Of a stretch of 64,000 nucleotides of DNA, positions 17,023 through 28,648 are shown piece by piece. The stretch covers positions 1 to 64,000 of the forward strand of contig JAEUJQ010000051.1 of assembly GCA_016793095.1 (NCBI GenBank), written 5' to 3'. Source of the DNA: Myxococcaceae bacterium. GTDB lineage: Bacteria; Myxococcota; Myxococcia; Myxococcales; Myxococcaceae. Below the pieces are notes generated by a model. It saw nothing but the letters and a program-made list of their open reading frames with translations. It did not search any database and was not told the DNA's origin. A program made the translations under genes and the position numbers. The first letter of the stretch is position 1. Every line of letters begins with the position of its first letter.

Positions 17023-18359
17023 GCGTACTCACCGAGAAGGTCATGACGCGCGACTGGGGCAAGCCCGGTCAGCCCACCCTCAAGGGGTACAAGGAGCGGG
17101 GCGGGTACCAGCAGCTCAAGCGGGTGCTGGACACGCTGCAGCCGGCGCAGGTCACCGACGAGGTGAAGAAGTCGAACCTGCGCGGTCGCGGCGGCGCCGG
17201 CTTCCCCACGGGCCTCAAGTGGTCGTTCGTGCCGCCGCTCGAGAAGAACAACAAGCCGCGCTACCTCGCCATCAACGCCGACGAGTCCGAGCCGGGCACC
17301 GCGAAGGACCGCTACATCCTCGAGCTCGACCCGCACCTGCTGCTCGAGGGCATCGCCATCGCCTGCTACGCGCTCGGCGCGCACGCCTGCTACATCTACT
17401 CGCGCGGCGAGTTCAAGTTCCCCTCGAGCGTGCTCGACGCGGCCATCGCCGAGGCCTACGCCGACGGCGTCTTCGGCAAGAAGCTGATGGGGAAGGACTT
17501 CGAGCTCAACGTGTACCAGGTGCGCGGCGCGGGCGCGTACATCTGCGGCGAAGAGACCGCCCTGCTCGAGTCGCTCGAGGGCAAGAAGGGCTGGCCCCGC
17601 CTGAAGCCGCCGTTCCCCGCGGTGGTGGGCCTCTTCGGGTGCCCCACGGTGGTGAACAACGTCGAGACCATCGCCTCGCTGCCCCGCATCTTCGAGAAGG
17701 GCGCCGACTGGTTCTCGAAGCTGGGCGCGGCGAAGTCGGGCGGCACGCGGCTCGTCACGTTGTCGGGCTCGGTGCTCAAGCCGGGCACCTACGAGGTGTC
17801 GATGGACACCTCGATGCGCGAGCTCATCTTCGACAAGGAGTACGGGGGCGGGCTGCCCGAGGGGCGCAGCGTGAAGGCCGTCATCCCCGGAGGCTCGTCG
17901 GCGCCCGTGCTGACCGCCGACGAGCTCGAGGTGAAGCTCGAGTTCGACGCCTTCAAGCCGCTGCATTCGATGGCCGGCTCGGGCGGCGTCATCGTCATCG
18001 ACGACGCGACCTGCATCGTGCGCAGCATCTGGCGCGTCGCGCGCTTCTACGCCGAAGAGTCGTGCGGGCAGTGCACCCCCTGCCGTGAAGGCCAGCCGTG
18101 GATGGCGCGGCTCATCCGCAAGATCGAAGAGGGGCGGGGCGAGCTGGCCGACCTCGACACGCTCATGAACGTCGCCCAGGCCATCGCTCCCTGGCCGCCC
18201 ATCGGCCTCGGGAACACCATCTGCGCGCTCGGAGACGCCGGCGCGCTGCCGGTCCAGTCCTTCGTGCAGAAGTTCCGCAAGGAGTTCGAGGACCACATCA
18301 CCAGGAAGGGCTGCCCGTACGGTGACAAGCCGTGGGGCGCCTACGGAGAGTTCAAGTGA
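17019..18359 (+). CDS. nuoF: NADH-quinone oxidoreductase subunit F
   Basis: 446 residues. The NADH/FMN region GRGGAGFPTGLKW lies at 56-68, with the second glycine motif GAGAYICGEETALLESLEG. The [4Fe-4S] N3 ligands are ESCGQCTPCREG (C-x2-C-x2-C) and a distal Cys in GNTICALGDA. It oxidises NADH and passes electrons to the cluster chain. Length is normal. Its stop overlaps the GTG of nuoJ (GTGA). The neighbours normally found next, nuoG, nuoH and nuoI, are missing. Confidence 0.97.
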   Translation: MSVLTEKVMTRDWGKPGQPTLKGYKERGGYQQLKRVLDTLQPAQVTDEVKKSNLRGRGGAGFPTGLKWSFVPPLEKNNKPRYLAINADESEPGTAKDRYILELDPHLLLEGIAIACYALGAHACYIYSRGEFKFPSSVLDAAIAEAYADGVFGKKLMGKDFELNVYQVRGAGAYICGEETALLESLEGKKGWPRLKPPFPAVVGLFGCPTVVNNVETIASLPRIFEKGADWFSKLGAAKSGGTRLVTLSGSVLKPGTYEVSMDTSMRELIFDKEYGGGLPEGRSVKAVIPGGSSAPVLTADELEVKLEFDAFKPLHSMAGSGGVIVIDDATCIVRSIWRVARFYAEESCGQCTPCREGQPWMARLIRKIEEGRGELADLDTLMNVAQAIAPWPPIGLGNTICALGDAGALPVQSFVQKFRKEFEDHITRKGCPYGDKPWGAYGEFK

Positions 18360-18871
18360 ACGCCGAACAGGTGCTCTTCTGGGTCTTCTCGGTCGGCACG
18401 ATCGTGTCCGCCGGGGCGGTCATCTTCCTGCGCAACCCCGTCGCGAGCGCGATGTCGCTGGTGGCGTGCTTCTTCTTCCTCGCCGGCATCTACGTGCTGC
18501 TGTGGGCGCACACCATCGCGGTGCTACAGGTGCTCGTCTACGCGGGCGCCATCATGGTGCTCTTCCTCTTCGTCATCATGCTGCTGTCGCTGACGGACAC
18601 CGGGCCCATCGCGCAGCTGTCTCCGTCGCGCATCGCGGGCGCCGTGGCGACGGCCGCGTTGCTCGCGGCGCTGGTGGCCGTCTTCCGCAAGCTGCCGGCG
18701 GCCGACACGGTGACGTGGGCCTCTGACGCGGGGCGGGTGGCGACCTTCGGCACCATCAAACAGCTCGGCGCCATCATGTACACCCAGTGGCTGTTCCCCT
18801 TCGAAGCGGTGTCGCTGCTGCTGCTGGTCGCCATCGTCGGCGCGGTGGTGGTCGCGAAGTCGCGCATCTGA
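18356..18871 (+). CDS. nuoJ: NADH-quinone oxidoreductase subunit J
   Basis: 171 residues, five predicted membrane helices, starting at GTG 18356 inside the nuoF stop. The family segment VLQVLVYAGAIMVLFLFVIMLL (helix 3, with the pi-bulge region) is present. NuoJ forms part of the E-channel linking the quinone site to the antiporter-like subunits. The usual polar loop is slightly short. Confidence 0.95.
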   Translation: MNAEQVLFWVFSVGTIVSAGAVIFLRNPVASAMSLVACFFFLAGIYVLLWAHTIAVLQVLVYAGAIMVLFLFVIMLLSLTDTGPIAQLSPSRIAGAVATAALLAALVAVFRKLPAADTVTWASDAGRVATFGTIKQLGAIMYTQWLFPFEAVSLLLLVAIVGAVVVAKSRI

Positions 18872-18881
18872 CGGAGCCGCC

Positions 18882-19196
18882 ATGAACTTCACCGTCGTCC
18901 CCACCTCGAACTACCTCATCCTCGCGGCGGCGCTGTTCTGCGTCGGCATGCTGGGCGTGCTGGTGCGTCGCAACGCGCTGGTCGTCTTCATGTGCATCGA
19001 GCTGATGCTGAACGCGGCGAACCTCACCTTCCTCGCCTTCGCGCGCGAGCGCGGCGACATGGTGGGCCACCTCGGCCCCTTCTTCATCATCGCCGTCGCG
19101 GCGGCCGAGGCGGCGGTGGGCCTCGCGATCGTCATCTCGGTGTTCCGCAATCGCGGCACCGTGAACATCGAAGAAATCCAGTCCATGAAGCACTGA
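18882..19196 (+). CDS. nuoK: NADH-quinone oxidoreductase subunit K
   Basis: 104 residues with three membrane helices. It carries the two conserved membrane glutamates typical of NuoK: FMCIELMLNAANL and AAAEAAVGLAIVIS. An AGCCGCC-flanked ATG lies 10 bp after nuoJ. It is a proton-path subunit of the complex I membrane arm. Confidence 0.96.
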   Translation: MNFTVVPTSNYLILAAALFCVGMLGVLVRRNALVVFMCIELMLNAANLTFLAFARERGDMVGHLGPFFIIAVAAAEAAVGLAIVISVFRNRGTVNIEEIQSMKH

Positions 19197-19215
19197 CCGG
19201 ACCAACGGAACGACC

Positions 19216-21416
<2,201 letters not shown>

Positions 21417-21420
<4 letters not shown>

Positions 21421-23165
21421 CCAGCATCTACGAGACCCGAGTGCTGAACGCGGTCATCTTCGCGCCGCTCTTCTTCGCGGCGCTGGTGATGTTCCTGCCG
21501 AAGAACGAGAAGGGGCAGATCCGCGGCGTGACGCTGGCGGGCATGCTGGTGAACCTCGCCACCTGCGTGTGGGCGTGGACGCGCTTCATGCCGCGCTCGG
21601 TGGACGAGTTCCAGCTCGAGTACCGGCTGCGGTGGATCGACGAGCTCGGCATCAGCTACCACATCGGCGTCGACGGGCTGGCGATGACGCTGGTGCTGCT
21701 GACGGGGGTGCTGGGCCCGCTGGTGGTGCTCGCGAGCTGGACGTTCGTGGACGAGCGGGTGAAGGAGTTCCACCTGGCGCTGCTGGTGCTGCAGACCGCC
21801 ATGCTGGGCGCCATCTGCTCGCTCGACGTGCTGCTCTTCTACGTCTTCTTCGAGGCCATGCTGATTCCGATGTACCTGCTCATCGGGGTGTGGGGCTCCG
21901 AGGAGCGCCAGATGGCGGCCACCAAGTTCTTCCTCTACACCCTGGTGGGCTCGCTGCTGCTGCTGGTGGCGCTGCTGGCGGTGTACTTCCTCGCGGCGCC
22001 GGCGGGGCAGCGCAGCTTCGACTACGCGACGCTCTACAACGGGCTGATGAGCCTCAACCGCGAGGTGGCGCAGTGCACGGCGGCGGGCAACTGCTCGGCG
22101 GCGTCGGCGGGCGCGGCGGCGCTCTTCCGCTGGGGCCCGCTCATGTTCCTGGCGTTCTCGTTCGCCTTCGCCATCAAGGTGCCGATGTTCCCGGTGCACA
22201 CGTGGTTGCCCGACGCGCACGTGCAGGCCCCGGTGGCGGGCTCGATGATCCTCGCGGGCGTGATGCTGAAGATGGGCACCTTTGGCTTCTGGCGCTTCGC
22301 GGTGCCGTTGTTCCCGGTGGCGGCGCGGCAGTACCAGGTGCCCATCTCGCTCCTCGCCGTCATCGGCATCGTCTACGGCGCGCTGATGTGCCTCGCGCAG
22401 AAGGACATCAAGAAGCTCATCGCGTACTCGTCGGTGAGCCACCTCGGCTACTGCATGCTGGGCATGTTCGCCTTCACCGGCGAGGGCGCGACCGGCAGCG
22501 CGTACCAGATGCTGAACCACGGCGTGTCCACCGGAGCCCTCTTCCTCCTCTTCGGCTTCCTCTACGAGCGCCGGCACGCGCGCCTGATGGCCGACTACGG
22601 CGGCATCGCGAAGGTGATGCCCGTCTTCACCGCCTTCTTCCTCATCGTCACCTTCTCGAGCATCGCGGTGCCCGGCACCAACGGCTTCGTCGGTGAGTTC
22701 CTCGTGCTGCTGGGCACCTTCAAGTCGAGCCTGCCGGTGGCCTTCGGGGTCTTCGCGGCGACGGGCGTCGTGCTGGGCGCGGCCTACATGCTGTGGATGG
22801 TGCAGAAGGTCTTCTTCGGCACGGTGACGCACCAGGAGAACCTGGGCCTCAAGGACCTGGGCCTGCGTGAGGTGCTCGCCGCGGTGCCCCTCATCCTCCT
22901 CATCGCGGTGATGGGCCTCAGGCCGCAGCCGTTCCTCGACCTGCTCAACCCCTCGACCGACCGCTACCTCGCGCGCGCGCAGTACGCGTCGGGCAAGGCC
23001 GAGGCGGCGAGCGAAGACGAGCGCGTGCGCGTCACCGTCATCCAGCTGCCGCCGAAGCTGGTGGTCGCGCAGGCTGCTCCAGCCGAGCTGCCGACGCCGC
23101 GCTTCTTGCCCGTGGGCCGGGTGGTGCCAGCCGCCGCCGCTGCCCTCAATCCCCAGACTCCCTGA
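21417..23165 (+). CDS. nuoM: NADH-quinone oxidoreductase subunit M
   Basis: 582 residues from GTG 21417 (GTGA overlap with nuoL). The antiporter-like proton pump core has DVLLFYVFFEAMLIPMYLLIG (proton-path Glu), PMFPVHTWLPDAHVQAPVAGS and DIKKLIAYSSVSHLGYCMLG. After the last helix (ILLIAVMGLRPQPFLDLLNPS) there is an unusual polar tail of about 70 residues rich in Ala, Glu and Pro. This is absent from typical NuoM and may be cytoplasmic or periplasmic. Confidence 0.97.
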
Positions 23166-23177
23166 CCAGGTGAACTC

Positions 23178-24737
23178 GTGCTGACGACGCCCCACTTCCC
23201 CTTGTCCGAGTTCATGGCGGTGCTGCCGGCAGCGATGCTGGTGGCCGGCGCCATCGTCTTGATGCTGTCCGAGGTGTTCCTCTCGGCCGCGAACCGCACG
23301 TACATGGCCGTCATCGGCCTCCTGACGTCGGCGGTCGCAGGGCTGTTCGCGCTGAACAACGCCTTCGAGCCGGCGCGGCTGGTGCTGCAGGGCTTCGCGG
23401 TGCTCGACCCGTTCTCGAGCTTCATGACGGTGATGGTGTGCCTGGGCACCGGGCTCGCGTGCCTGCTGGCCTCGGGCTTCCTCAAGCACCGCAACGCCGA
23501 GCGCGGAGAGTTCTACGCGCTCATGCTCTTCGCCGCCGCTGGCATGAGCCTGCTCGCGCTGTCGAACGAGTTCATCACCCTCTTCGTCAACCTCGAGGTG
23601 CTGTCGGTCGCGACGTACGCGCTCACCGCGTTCCTGCGGCGCGGGCCACGGCCGGCCGAGGCGGGCTTCAAGTACTTCATCCTCGGGGCGTTCGCGGCGG
23701 CGCTGCTGCTCTACGGCGCGGCGCTGCTGTACGGGGCGACGGGCACCACACGGCTGTCGGACCTCGCGCAGGCGCTGCCGGGGGCGATGGCGACGAAGGC
23801 CGGCCTCGTCTACGCGGGCTTCGGGCTGGTGCTGGCGGGCTTCGCGTTCAAGGTGGCGGCGGTGCCGTTCCACATGTGGACGCCGGACGTCTACGAGGGC
23901 GCGCCGACGCCGGTGACGGCGCTGATGAGCGTGGGCGTGAAGGCCGCGGCCTTCGTCGCGCTCGTGCGCACCTTCCTCGCGCTGGTGCACGGGCTCGACC
24001 CCCAGGTGCCCTTCACCCTGTTCGCCCTGCTGGCGCTGCTCACGATGGTGGCCGGCAACCTGCTGGCGATGCCGCAGCGCAACGTGAAGCGCATGCTGGC
24101 GTACTCGTCCATCGCGCACGCGGGCTACCTGCTGCTCGGCGTGACGGCGCTCTTCGTGCCGCCCACCGCGCAGCCCGGTGACGCGGGCGGGGTGCTGGGC
24201 GCGACGCCGCTCCTCGGAAACGCGGCGGTCAACGCGAGCGTCTACAAGGGCATTCTCTTCTACCTGCTCGGCTACACGGTGACGTCCATCGGCGCGTTCG
24301 GCACCCTGGCGGCCATCGAGCGGCGTGAGGACGAGACCCGCGGCAACACCTGGGACCTTGAGCGGCTCGCGGGCCTCGCCCAGCGGCAGCCGGGCTGGGC
24401 GGCGGCGATGGCAGCCTTCATGCTCTCGCTCGCCGGCGTGCCGCCGACGGTGGGCTTCCTCGGGAAGCTGTTCGTCTTCTCGGCGGCCATCGACGCGGGG
24501 CTCATCTGGCTGGCCGTGGTGGGCGTGCTCGCGAGCGTCGCGGGCACCTACTACTACCTGCGCGTCGTCGTTTACATGTTCATGCGGCCCGCGCCAGCCG
24601 ACGCGCCCGCGCCGTTCCGTCACTGGACCATCGAGGTGGCGCTGGTGACGTCGGCGGTCGCGACGGTCGCGCTCGGCATCGTGCCCGGGCCCGTCTCCGA
24701 GTGGCTCTCGCGGGCCGGCATGGTGTTCGGCGGCTGA
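23178..24737 (+). CDS. nuoN: NADH-quinone oxidoreductase subunit N
   Basis: 519 residues, 14 predicted helices, start GTG 23178 with AGGTG upstream. The antiporter-like core has ITLFVNLEVLSVATYAL (proton-path Glu), AAVPFHMWTPDVYEGAPTPVTALMSVGVKAAA and NVKRMLAYSSIAHAGYLLLG. It is the last gene of the operon. No terminator hairpin with T-tract is evident after it. Confidence 0.97.
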   Translation: MLTTPHFPLSEFMAVLPAAMLVAGAIVLMLSEVFLSAANRTYMAVIGLLTSAVAGLFALNNAFEPARLVLQGFAVLDPFSSFMTVMVCLGTGLACLLASGFLKHRNAERGEFYALMLFAAAGMSLLALSNEFITLFVNLEVLSVATYALTAFLRRGPRPAEAGFKYFILGAFAAALLLYGAALLYGATGTTRLSDLAQALPGAMATKAGLVYAGFGLVLAGFAFKVAAVPFHMWTPDVYEGAPTPVTALMSVGVKAAAFVALVRTFLALVHGLDPQVPFTLFALLALLTMVAGNLLAMPQRNVKRMLAYSSIAHAGYLLLGVTALFVPPTAQPGDAGGVLGATPLLGNAAVNASVYKGILFYLLGYTVTSIGAFGTLAAIERREDETRGNTWDLERLAGLAQRQPGWAAAMAAFMLSLAGVPPTVGFLGKLFVFSAAIDAGLIWLAVVGVLASVAGTYYYLRVVVYMFMRPAPADAPAPFRHWTIEVALVTSAVATVALGIVPGPVSEWLSRAGMVFGG

Positions 24738-24846
24738 TTCGCGGTCCCCAACCGTCCCCAACCTGCCTCGTTCAGTCGGGCCGGGGAGAGCTCGGACACC
24801 TGCGCGAGCTTGCGTCCGCCCCACGCGCTCGGCGAGAACCGGGACC

Positions 24847-26004
24847 ATGCCTCGAGTCACCCGACGACCCGCGCCCGTGGCTGGAGCGGCGACCGCTCCG
24901 AAGCGACCCAGCACCACCGCCACCACCTCTCCCGAAGCTCGCACCGCTGCTGCCGCGTGGAGCGGTCGGGGGCCCCGGGGCGCGAAGCTGCCGCTGCTGG
25001 GACCTCCCGCGTCCTTTCAGACGCCGCAGACGACCCTCATCGGGCCCGCGAAGCTCGCCTCGAGGGCCATCGCGAGCGTGAACGTCAAGCAGGCGAACGA
25101 GCTGCAGTTCCAGGGGCTCACGGGCGCCAACCCCCTGATGACGAAGACGCTCGACGTGCAGTTCGGCAGGCTCTCGCAGCCGCAGTTCGAAGCACTCAAG
25201 ACGGAGTTCGGCGGGGCGTCACAGGTGAAGTTCGACCCGAACCGTGAGTACGTCGCCATCGACTTCCTGCCGCCGAGCCTCCAGGCGCTCGTCAACCGCG
25301 ACATCGACGCCGGCCCGGCGAAGTCCATCAAGGGCACCAGCCGGCTGAACGACGCGATGGGCAACGAGGGGCGGGGCGATCTCGAGATCCACTCGGCGCC
25401 GAACTGCCACGGGACGGCGTGGGAGATGATGCGGGCGTACCAGGGCCAGCCCTCGGCACACGTGAGCCTCCTCTACGGTGACGCGCAGCTCGTCGGCCCC
25501 CACTACGAGGACCCGGCGATGTTCACGACCGTCGGCGCCGCGGAGTCGGGCAAGACGCCCGCGTTCCTGAAGGACCTGAAGCCCGGCGACGTGCTGGCCT
25601 TCAAGCGCGGGGACTCTGAGCTGTTGCACTCAGCGGTCTACGTGGGCGGTGGCCTCTTCTTCGAGAAGCCCAACACCGAGTCCGACGCGTACGAGGAGTC
25701 TCCCTATCGCCTCGTCACGCTGGAACAGGCCCTCGCGCCCATCACCGACTACGCGGGGGAGCCACCGTCCATCGTGGGCCTGCGGCCGAAGGGCGTGCTC
25801 CCGCCGGGAATCGAGGCGTTCAGCACGGGGGATGATGCGCAGAAGCTCGAGGCCTGGGCGGCGAAGAAGGGCCAGACCATCGGCAAGCCGCTCGTCCGCG
25901 AGTTCGAGGTCGGCATGGGCGGCGGGATTCGAGGCCTCCACTTCAACGCGGTCGAGACCGCGCGCGTGGACATCGGAGCCGATGGGCGAGGCGTCATTCG
26001 CTGA
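24847..26004 (+). CDS. Hypothetical protein with papain-like (NlpC/P60-type) fold candidate
   Basis: 385 residues. The N-terminal 60 residues are Ala/Pro/Thr-rich and disordered, with no clear signal peptide. A globular part from about residue 75 contains SAPNCHGTAWEMM (candidate nucleophile Cys near 190) and, about 75 residues later, LKPGDVLAFKRGDSELLHSAVYVGGGLFFEKPN (candidate catalytic His). The Cys...GD...His order and the phrase PGDVLAF...HSAVYVG resemble NlpC/P60 or CHAP peptidases. This is an inference from pattern. It is monocistronic, 110 bp after nuoN. A hairpin lies downstream at 26121-26150. Confidence 0.6.
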   Translation: MPRVTRRPAPVAGAATAPKRPSTTATTSPEARTAAAAWSGRGPRGAKLPLLGPPASFQTPQTTLIGPAKLASRAIASVNVKQANELQFQGLTGANPLMTKTLDVQFGRLSQPQFEALKTEFGGASQVKFDPNREYVAIDFLPPSLQALVNRDIDAGPAKSIKGTSRLNDAMGNEGRGDLEIHSAPNCHGTAWEMMRAYQGQPSAHVSLLYGDAQLVGPHYEDPAMFTTVGAAESGKTPAFLKDLKPGDVLAFKRGDSELLHSAVYVGGGLFFEKPNTESDAYEESPYRLVTLEQALAPITDYAGEPPSIVGLRPKGVLPPGIEAFSTGDDAQKLEAWAAKKGQTIGKPLVREFEVGMGGGIRGLHFNAVETARVDIGADGRGVIR

Positions 26005-26120
26005 AGCCGGCGCGCGCCTCGACGCCGACGTCACCTCGTGACGACGGACGAGTCGAGCCCTCGAGAGCTCGCTCGACGAAGGCCAATGAGAACGAAGACG
26101 GCCCTTGCGCAGGTGTGCAG

Positions 26121-26150
26121 CCGGTTGCGCACCGCGTGGGTCGCAACCGG
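26121..26150 (+). promoter_or_regulatory. Strong inverted repeat (9-bp stem, 12-bp loop)
   Basis: CCGGTTGCG at 26121-26129 is perfectly complementary to CGCAACCGG at 26142-26150. No T-run follows, so it is either a terminator-like hairpin after the gene ending at 26004 or an operator for the gene starting at 26200. Confidence 0.5.
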
Positions 26151-26199
26151 TGGTTCCGTGGAGGCGCCTCGAGGTCCGACCCGTGCAGACGCGTCGGCC

Positions 26200-26883
26200 A
26201 TGACCCTCACGACCTTCGCCCTCCTCACGCTGCTGGCCGCGCGCGAGCCGCTGCCCATCCCTGGTTGGAGTCCCCCTCGTCCCACGGCTCCCGCGCGAGC
26301 CTCGACCCCCACGCCCGTCGCCGCTGAGGCGCCGCCACCGCCGCTCGTCCAGGCCACCGACGAGACGCCCGGGGTTGCCGACGAGCAGGTCGTCCCCGAC
26401 GGGCCGCGGCCTCGAAGCGTGGCCCTCACCTTCGGCCTCGGCGCGCTCGTGCTGTCGCCGTCGCTCGAGCTCGAGGTCGCGCCCTGGCGGCACGTCTCGC
26501 TCTACGTCGGCGGCGAGCTGTCAGCGCTGCGGCTCGGGGCCGGTGGCCAGGCCGGCGTGCGCCTGCGTCCGCTCGAGTGGCTCCAGGGTCCCTTCCTCGA
26601 CGTGCACGTGCGCTTCGCCCGGTACGCGGGGCTGCTCCTCGGCCCCGGGGTCGAAGAGACGGCGAACCCCGGCGTGATGCTCGGGTTCTCCTGGGTGTCC
26701 GAGGGTGGCTTCGTCATCACCGGGGGGCTCGGCGTCAACCTCTTCGCGAAGACGACGACGACCGAGGTCCGCGCGTCGCTCGCTTCAGCGACCTCCTTCC
26801 CGGTGCCGAGGATCGAGCTGACGCAGCACACCCGCATCGGCCCCGCGCTCGAGACGCGGCTCGCGATCGGCTACGCGTTCTGA
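26200..26883 (+). CDS. Exported beta-rich hypothetical protein
   Basis: 227 residues from ATG 26200. A short hydrophobic leader (TLTTFALLTLLAA) is followed by a Pro/Ala-rich linker (about 25-70). Next is a domain with alternating polar and hydrophobic strands and an aromatic C-terminus (ETRLAIGYAF), as in small outer-membrane barrels. The signature strands VALTFGLGALVLSPSLELEVAP and VSLYVGGELSALRLGAGGQAG suggest eight or so strands. There is no family recognition. It may be an outer-membrane or periplasmic protein. Confidence 0.6.
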   Translation: MTLTTFALLTLLAAREPLPIPGWSPPRPTAPARASTPTPVAAEAPPPPLVQATDETPGVADEQVVPDGPRPRSVALTFGLGALVLSPSLELEVAPWRHVSLYVGGELSALRLGAGGQAGVRLRPLEWLQGPFLDVHVRFARYAGLLLGPGVEETANPGVMLGFSWVSEGGFVITGGLGVNLFAKTTTTEVRASLASATSFPVPRIELTQHTRIGPALETRLAIGYAF

Positions 26884-26953
26884 GGGCTCCGCGCACGAGG
26901 TGCGCTCTTCCGGGCTTCGGAACCAGCCCGCGGCCTGCTACGCGCGGGCCTCG

Positions 26954-27796
26954 ATGGACCGCCAGCCCTTCTTTCGCACCTGCCCCATCTGTGGCGCCGC
27001 CGGCCGCCGGGTGCTGATCGAGTTCCCGGAGCTGGTGTACGTGAACTGCGACGGCTGTGGGCTGCTCTACAAGTCGGAGCAGGTCGAGCGCCTGGGCGTC
27101 GGGTACGAAGAAGAGTACTTCCGCTTCAACCGCGCCGGCTTCCTCAAGCGCTGGGCGCACCGCGTTCGCAAGTGCACGCGTCAGCTGCGCGACTGCCTGG
27201 TGGTCACTCCCGCTGCGCGGGTGGTGCTCGACGTGGGCTGCTCGGCTGGCTACGTGCTCGCCGCTGCCAGGCGGCTGGGGCTCGAGCCCGTCGGCGTGGA
27301 CATCTCGACCTTCGCCGTCGAGCTCTGTCGCGAGAAGGGGTTCCGGGCCGAGCTGGGCAGCCTCTCGAAGCTGCCCCTCGAGGACGCGAGCGTCGACATC
27401 GCGACCCTCAAGCACACGCTCGAGCACGTGCCTGATCCGCTCGCGGGACTTCGGGAGCTCTTCCGCGTGCTCCGCCCGGGCGGCGCGTTGCTGGTCGTCG
27501 TGCCGGACGCCGACAAGTGGAAGATCGCCCTCATGCCGAGGCTCGGTCGCGACCTGCGGCCAGAGCTGCGGGGCTGGCAGCACCACGTGTACTTCTCGTC
27601 GAAGACCCTCGCCCTCGCCCTGGAGCGCGCCGGCTTCGAGGTCGCCCACCGCCACAAGGCGGTGTTCAGGCCGACCGCACCGCGGTTGTTCGAGTGGCCC
27701 CGCTTCGCCGTCTACTGGCTCACGTCGTGGCTGGGAGAGCGTCTGCGCCTCCGTCGAGAGCTTCACTTCGTCGCGCGCCGGCCGCTGAGCTCGTAG
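26954..27796 (+). CDS. Class I SAM-dependent methyltransferase with N-terminal zinc-ribbon
   Basis: 280 residues from ATG 26954 (GTG 26900 is in frame but lacks support). CPIC at 10-13 and CDGC at 32-35 form a probable zinc ribbon. The Rossmann methyltransferase motif I is VVLDVGCSAGYVLAAARRLG, followed by GVDIS (motif II), a LKHTLEHVPDPLAGLRELFRVLRPGGALLVVVPD block (motifs IV-VI) and a C-terminal region as in Methyltransf_23 proteins. Such proteins often modify sugars or lipids in surface polysaccharide loci, but no such locus is visible here. The target is unknown. Confidence 0.85.
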   Translation: MDRQPFFRTCPICGAAGRRVLIEFPELVYVNCDGCGLLYKSEQVERLGVGYEEEYFRFNRAGFLKRWAHRVRKCTRQLRDCLVVTPAARVVLDVGCSAGYVLAAARRLGLEPVGVDISTFAVELCREKGFRAELGSLSKLPLEDASVDIATLKHTLEHVPDPLAGLRELFRVLRPGGALLVVVPDADKWKIALMPRLGRDLRPELRGWQHHVYFSSKTLALALERAGFEVAHRHKAVFRPTAPRLFEWPRFAVYWLTSWLGERLRLRRELHFVARRPLSS

Positions 27797-27817
27797 CGAC
27801 CGGGAATCGTCCCCGCT

Positions 27818-28648
27818 TCACAGGTAGTACTTGAGGGCGAAGCTCGACGCGAACAGGTTCAAGAGATCGCTGGGAAACGGGACCGCGAAGACCTGCGTCG
27901 ACGTCAGCACCAGGGCGCCCACCGAGTCGAGCCCGCGGGAGACGGTGGCACGGAGGCCGACGCGCACCGCGAGCTCGAGTGAGAGGTTGGGCACCTTCGC
28001 GAAGCCGAAGAAGACCTCGGCGGCCGCGCGCAGCGACACGTCAGTCGTGGCGGTCCCCTGGGTTCGGCCCGGCATCCCCGACGGGTCGAGCGGCGCGAGC
28101 GCCTGAGGCACGAGGACGTCGAGCCCGACGTGCCGGACTTCCGGGGCGACGTGCCCGAGGAAGTTCGGGGTGCTGACGACGGCGAAGGGAATCGCGACGT
28201 GGAGCCCCACAGCGCGGAGGGTCGCGAGGTCTCTGACGACGACAACGCCGCTGAGCGCCTGCTCGGTGCTCGCGGCGCCAGCACTGAAGCCCCCGGCCAG
28301 CTCGAGCCCCAAGCGTCGCACGACCGCCCCTCCGACTGGAGTCCACCACCGCACGCCAAGGAAGGGCGTCGTCACCTTCGTATTGCCGAGCAAGACCCCA
28401 CCCACCACGACCGGAGCCGCGACGCTCGTCTCGGCGCTCCCAAAAGACCCGAACCCCACGAAGCCCGACAGCCGCTCGGCCGCGTCTCGCGTGGGCTGCG
28501 CTGGTGACGTTGCTGGCTTCGTTGGTGGGACCGACGCAGCGGCTCGACCTGGCTCTGCGACCTCGACCGGAACCGGCTCAGCCGGCTCTCCCCTCGACGG
28601 GTCGGGCTCGGCGAGAAGGACCATCACCGTCAGCGCGGAGAAGAGCAT
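27818..28648 (-). CDS. Hypothetical exported protein, barrel-like
   Basis: 276 residues from ATG 28648, whose ATGA overlaps the stop of the upstream lipoprotein gene; an in-frame ATG at 28678 is less likely for that reason. The leader LFSALTVMVLLA is followed by a Pro/Glu/Ala linker (about 15-60) and a Gly-rich, strand-rich domain ending FASSFALKYYL, an outer-membrane type terminus. Many alternating strands suggest a barrel. It is probably translated together with the lipoprotein upstream. There is no named family. Confidence 0.65.
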   Translation of the reverse strand: MLFSALTVMVLLAEPDPSRGEPAEPVPVEVAEPGRAAASVPPTKPATSPAQPTRDAAERLSGFVGFGSFGSAETSVAAPVVVGGVLLGNTKVTTPFLGVRWWTPVGGAVVRRLGLELAGGFSAGAASTEQALSGVVVVRDLATLRAVGLHVAIPFAVVSTPNFLGHVAPEVRHVGLDVLVPQALAPLDPSGMPGRTQGTATTDVSLRAAAEVFFGFAKVPNLSLELAVRVGLRATVSRGLDSVGALVLTSTQVFAVPFPSDLLNLFASSFALKYYL

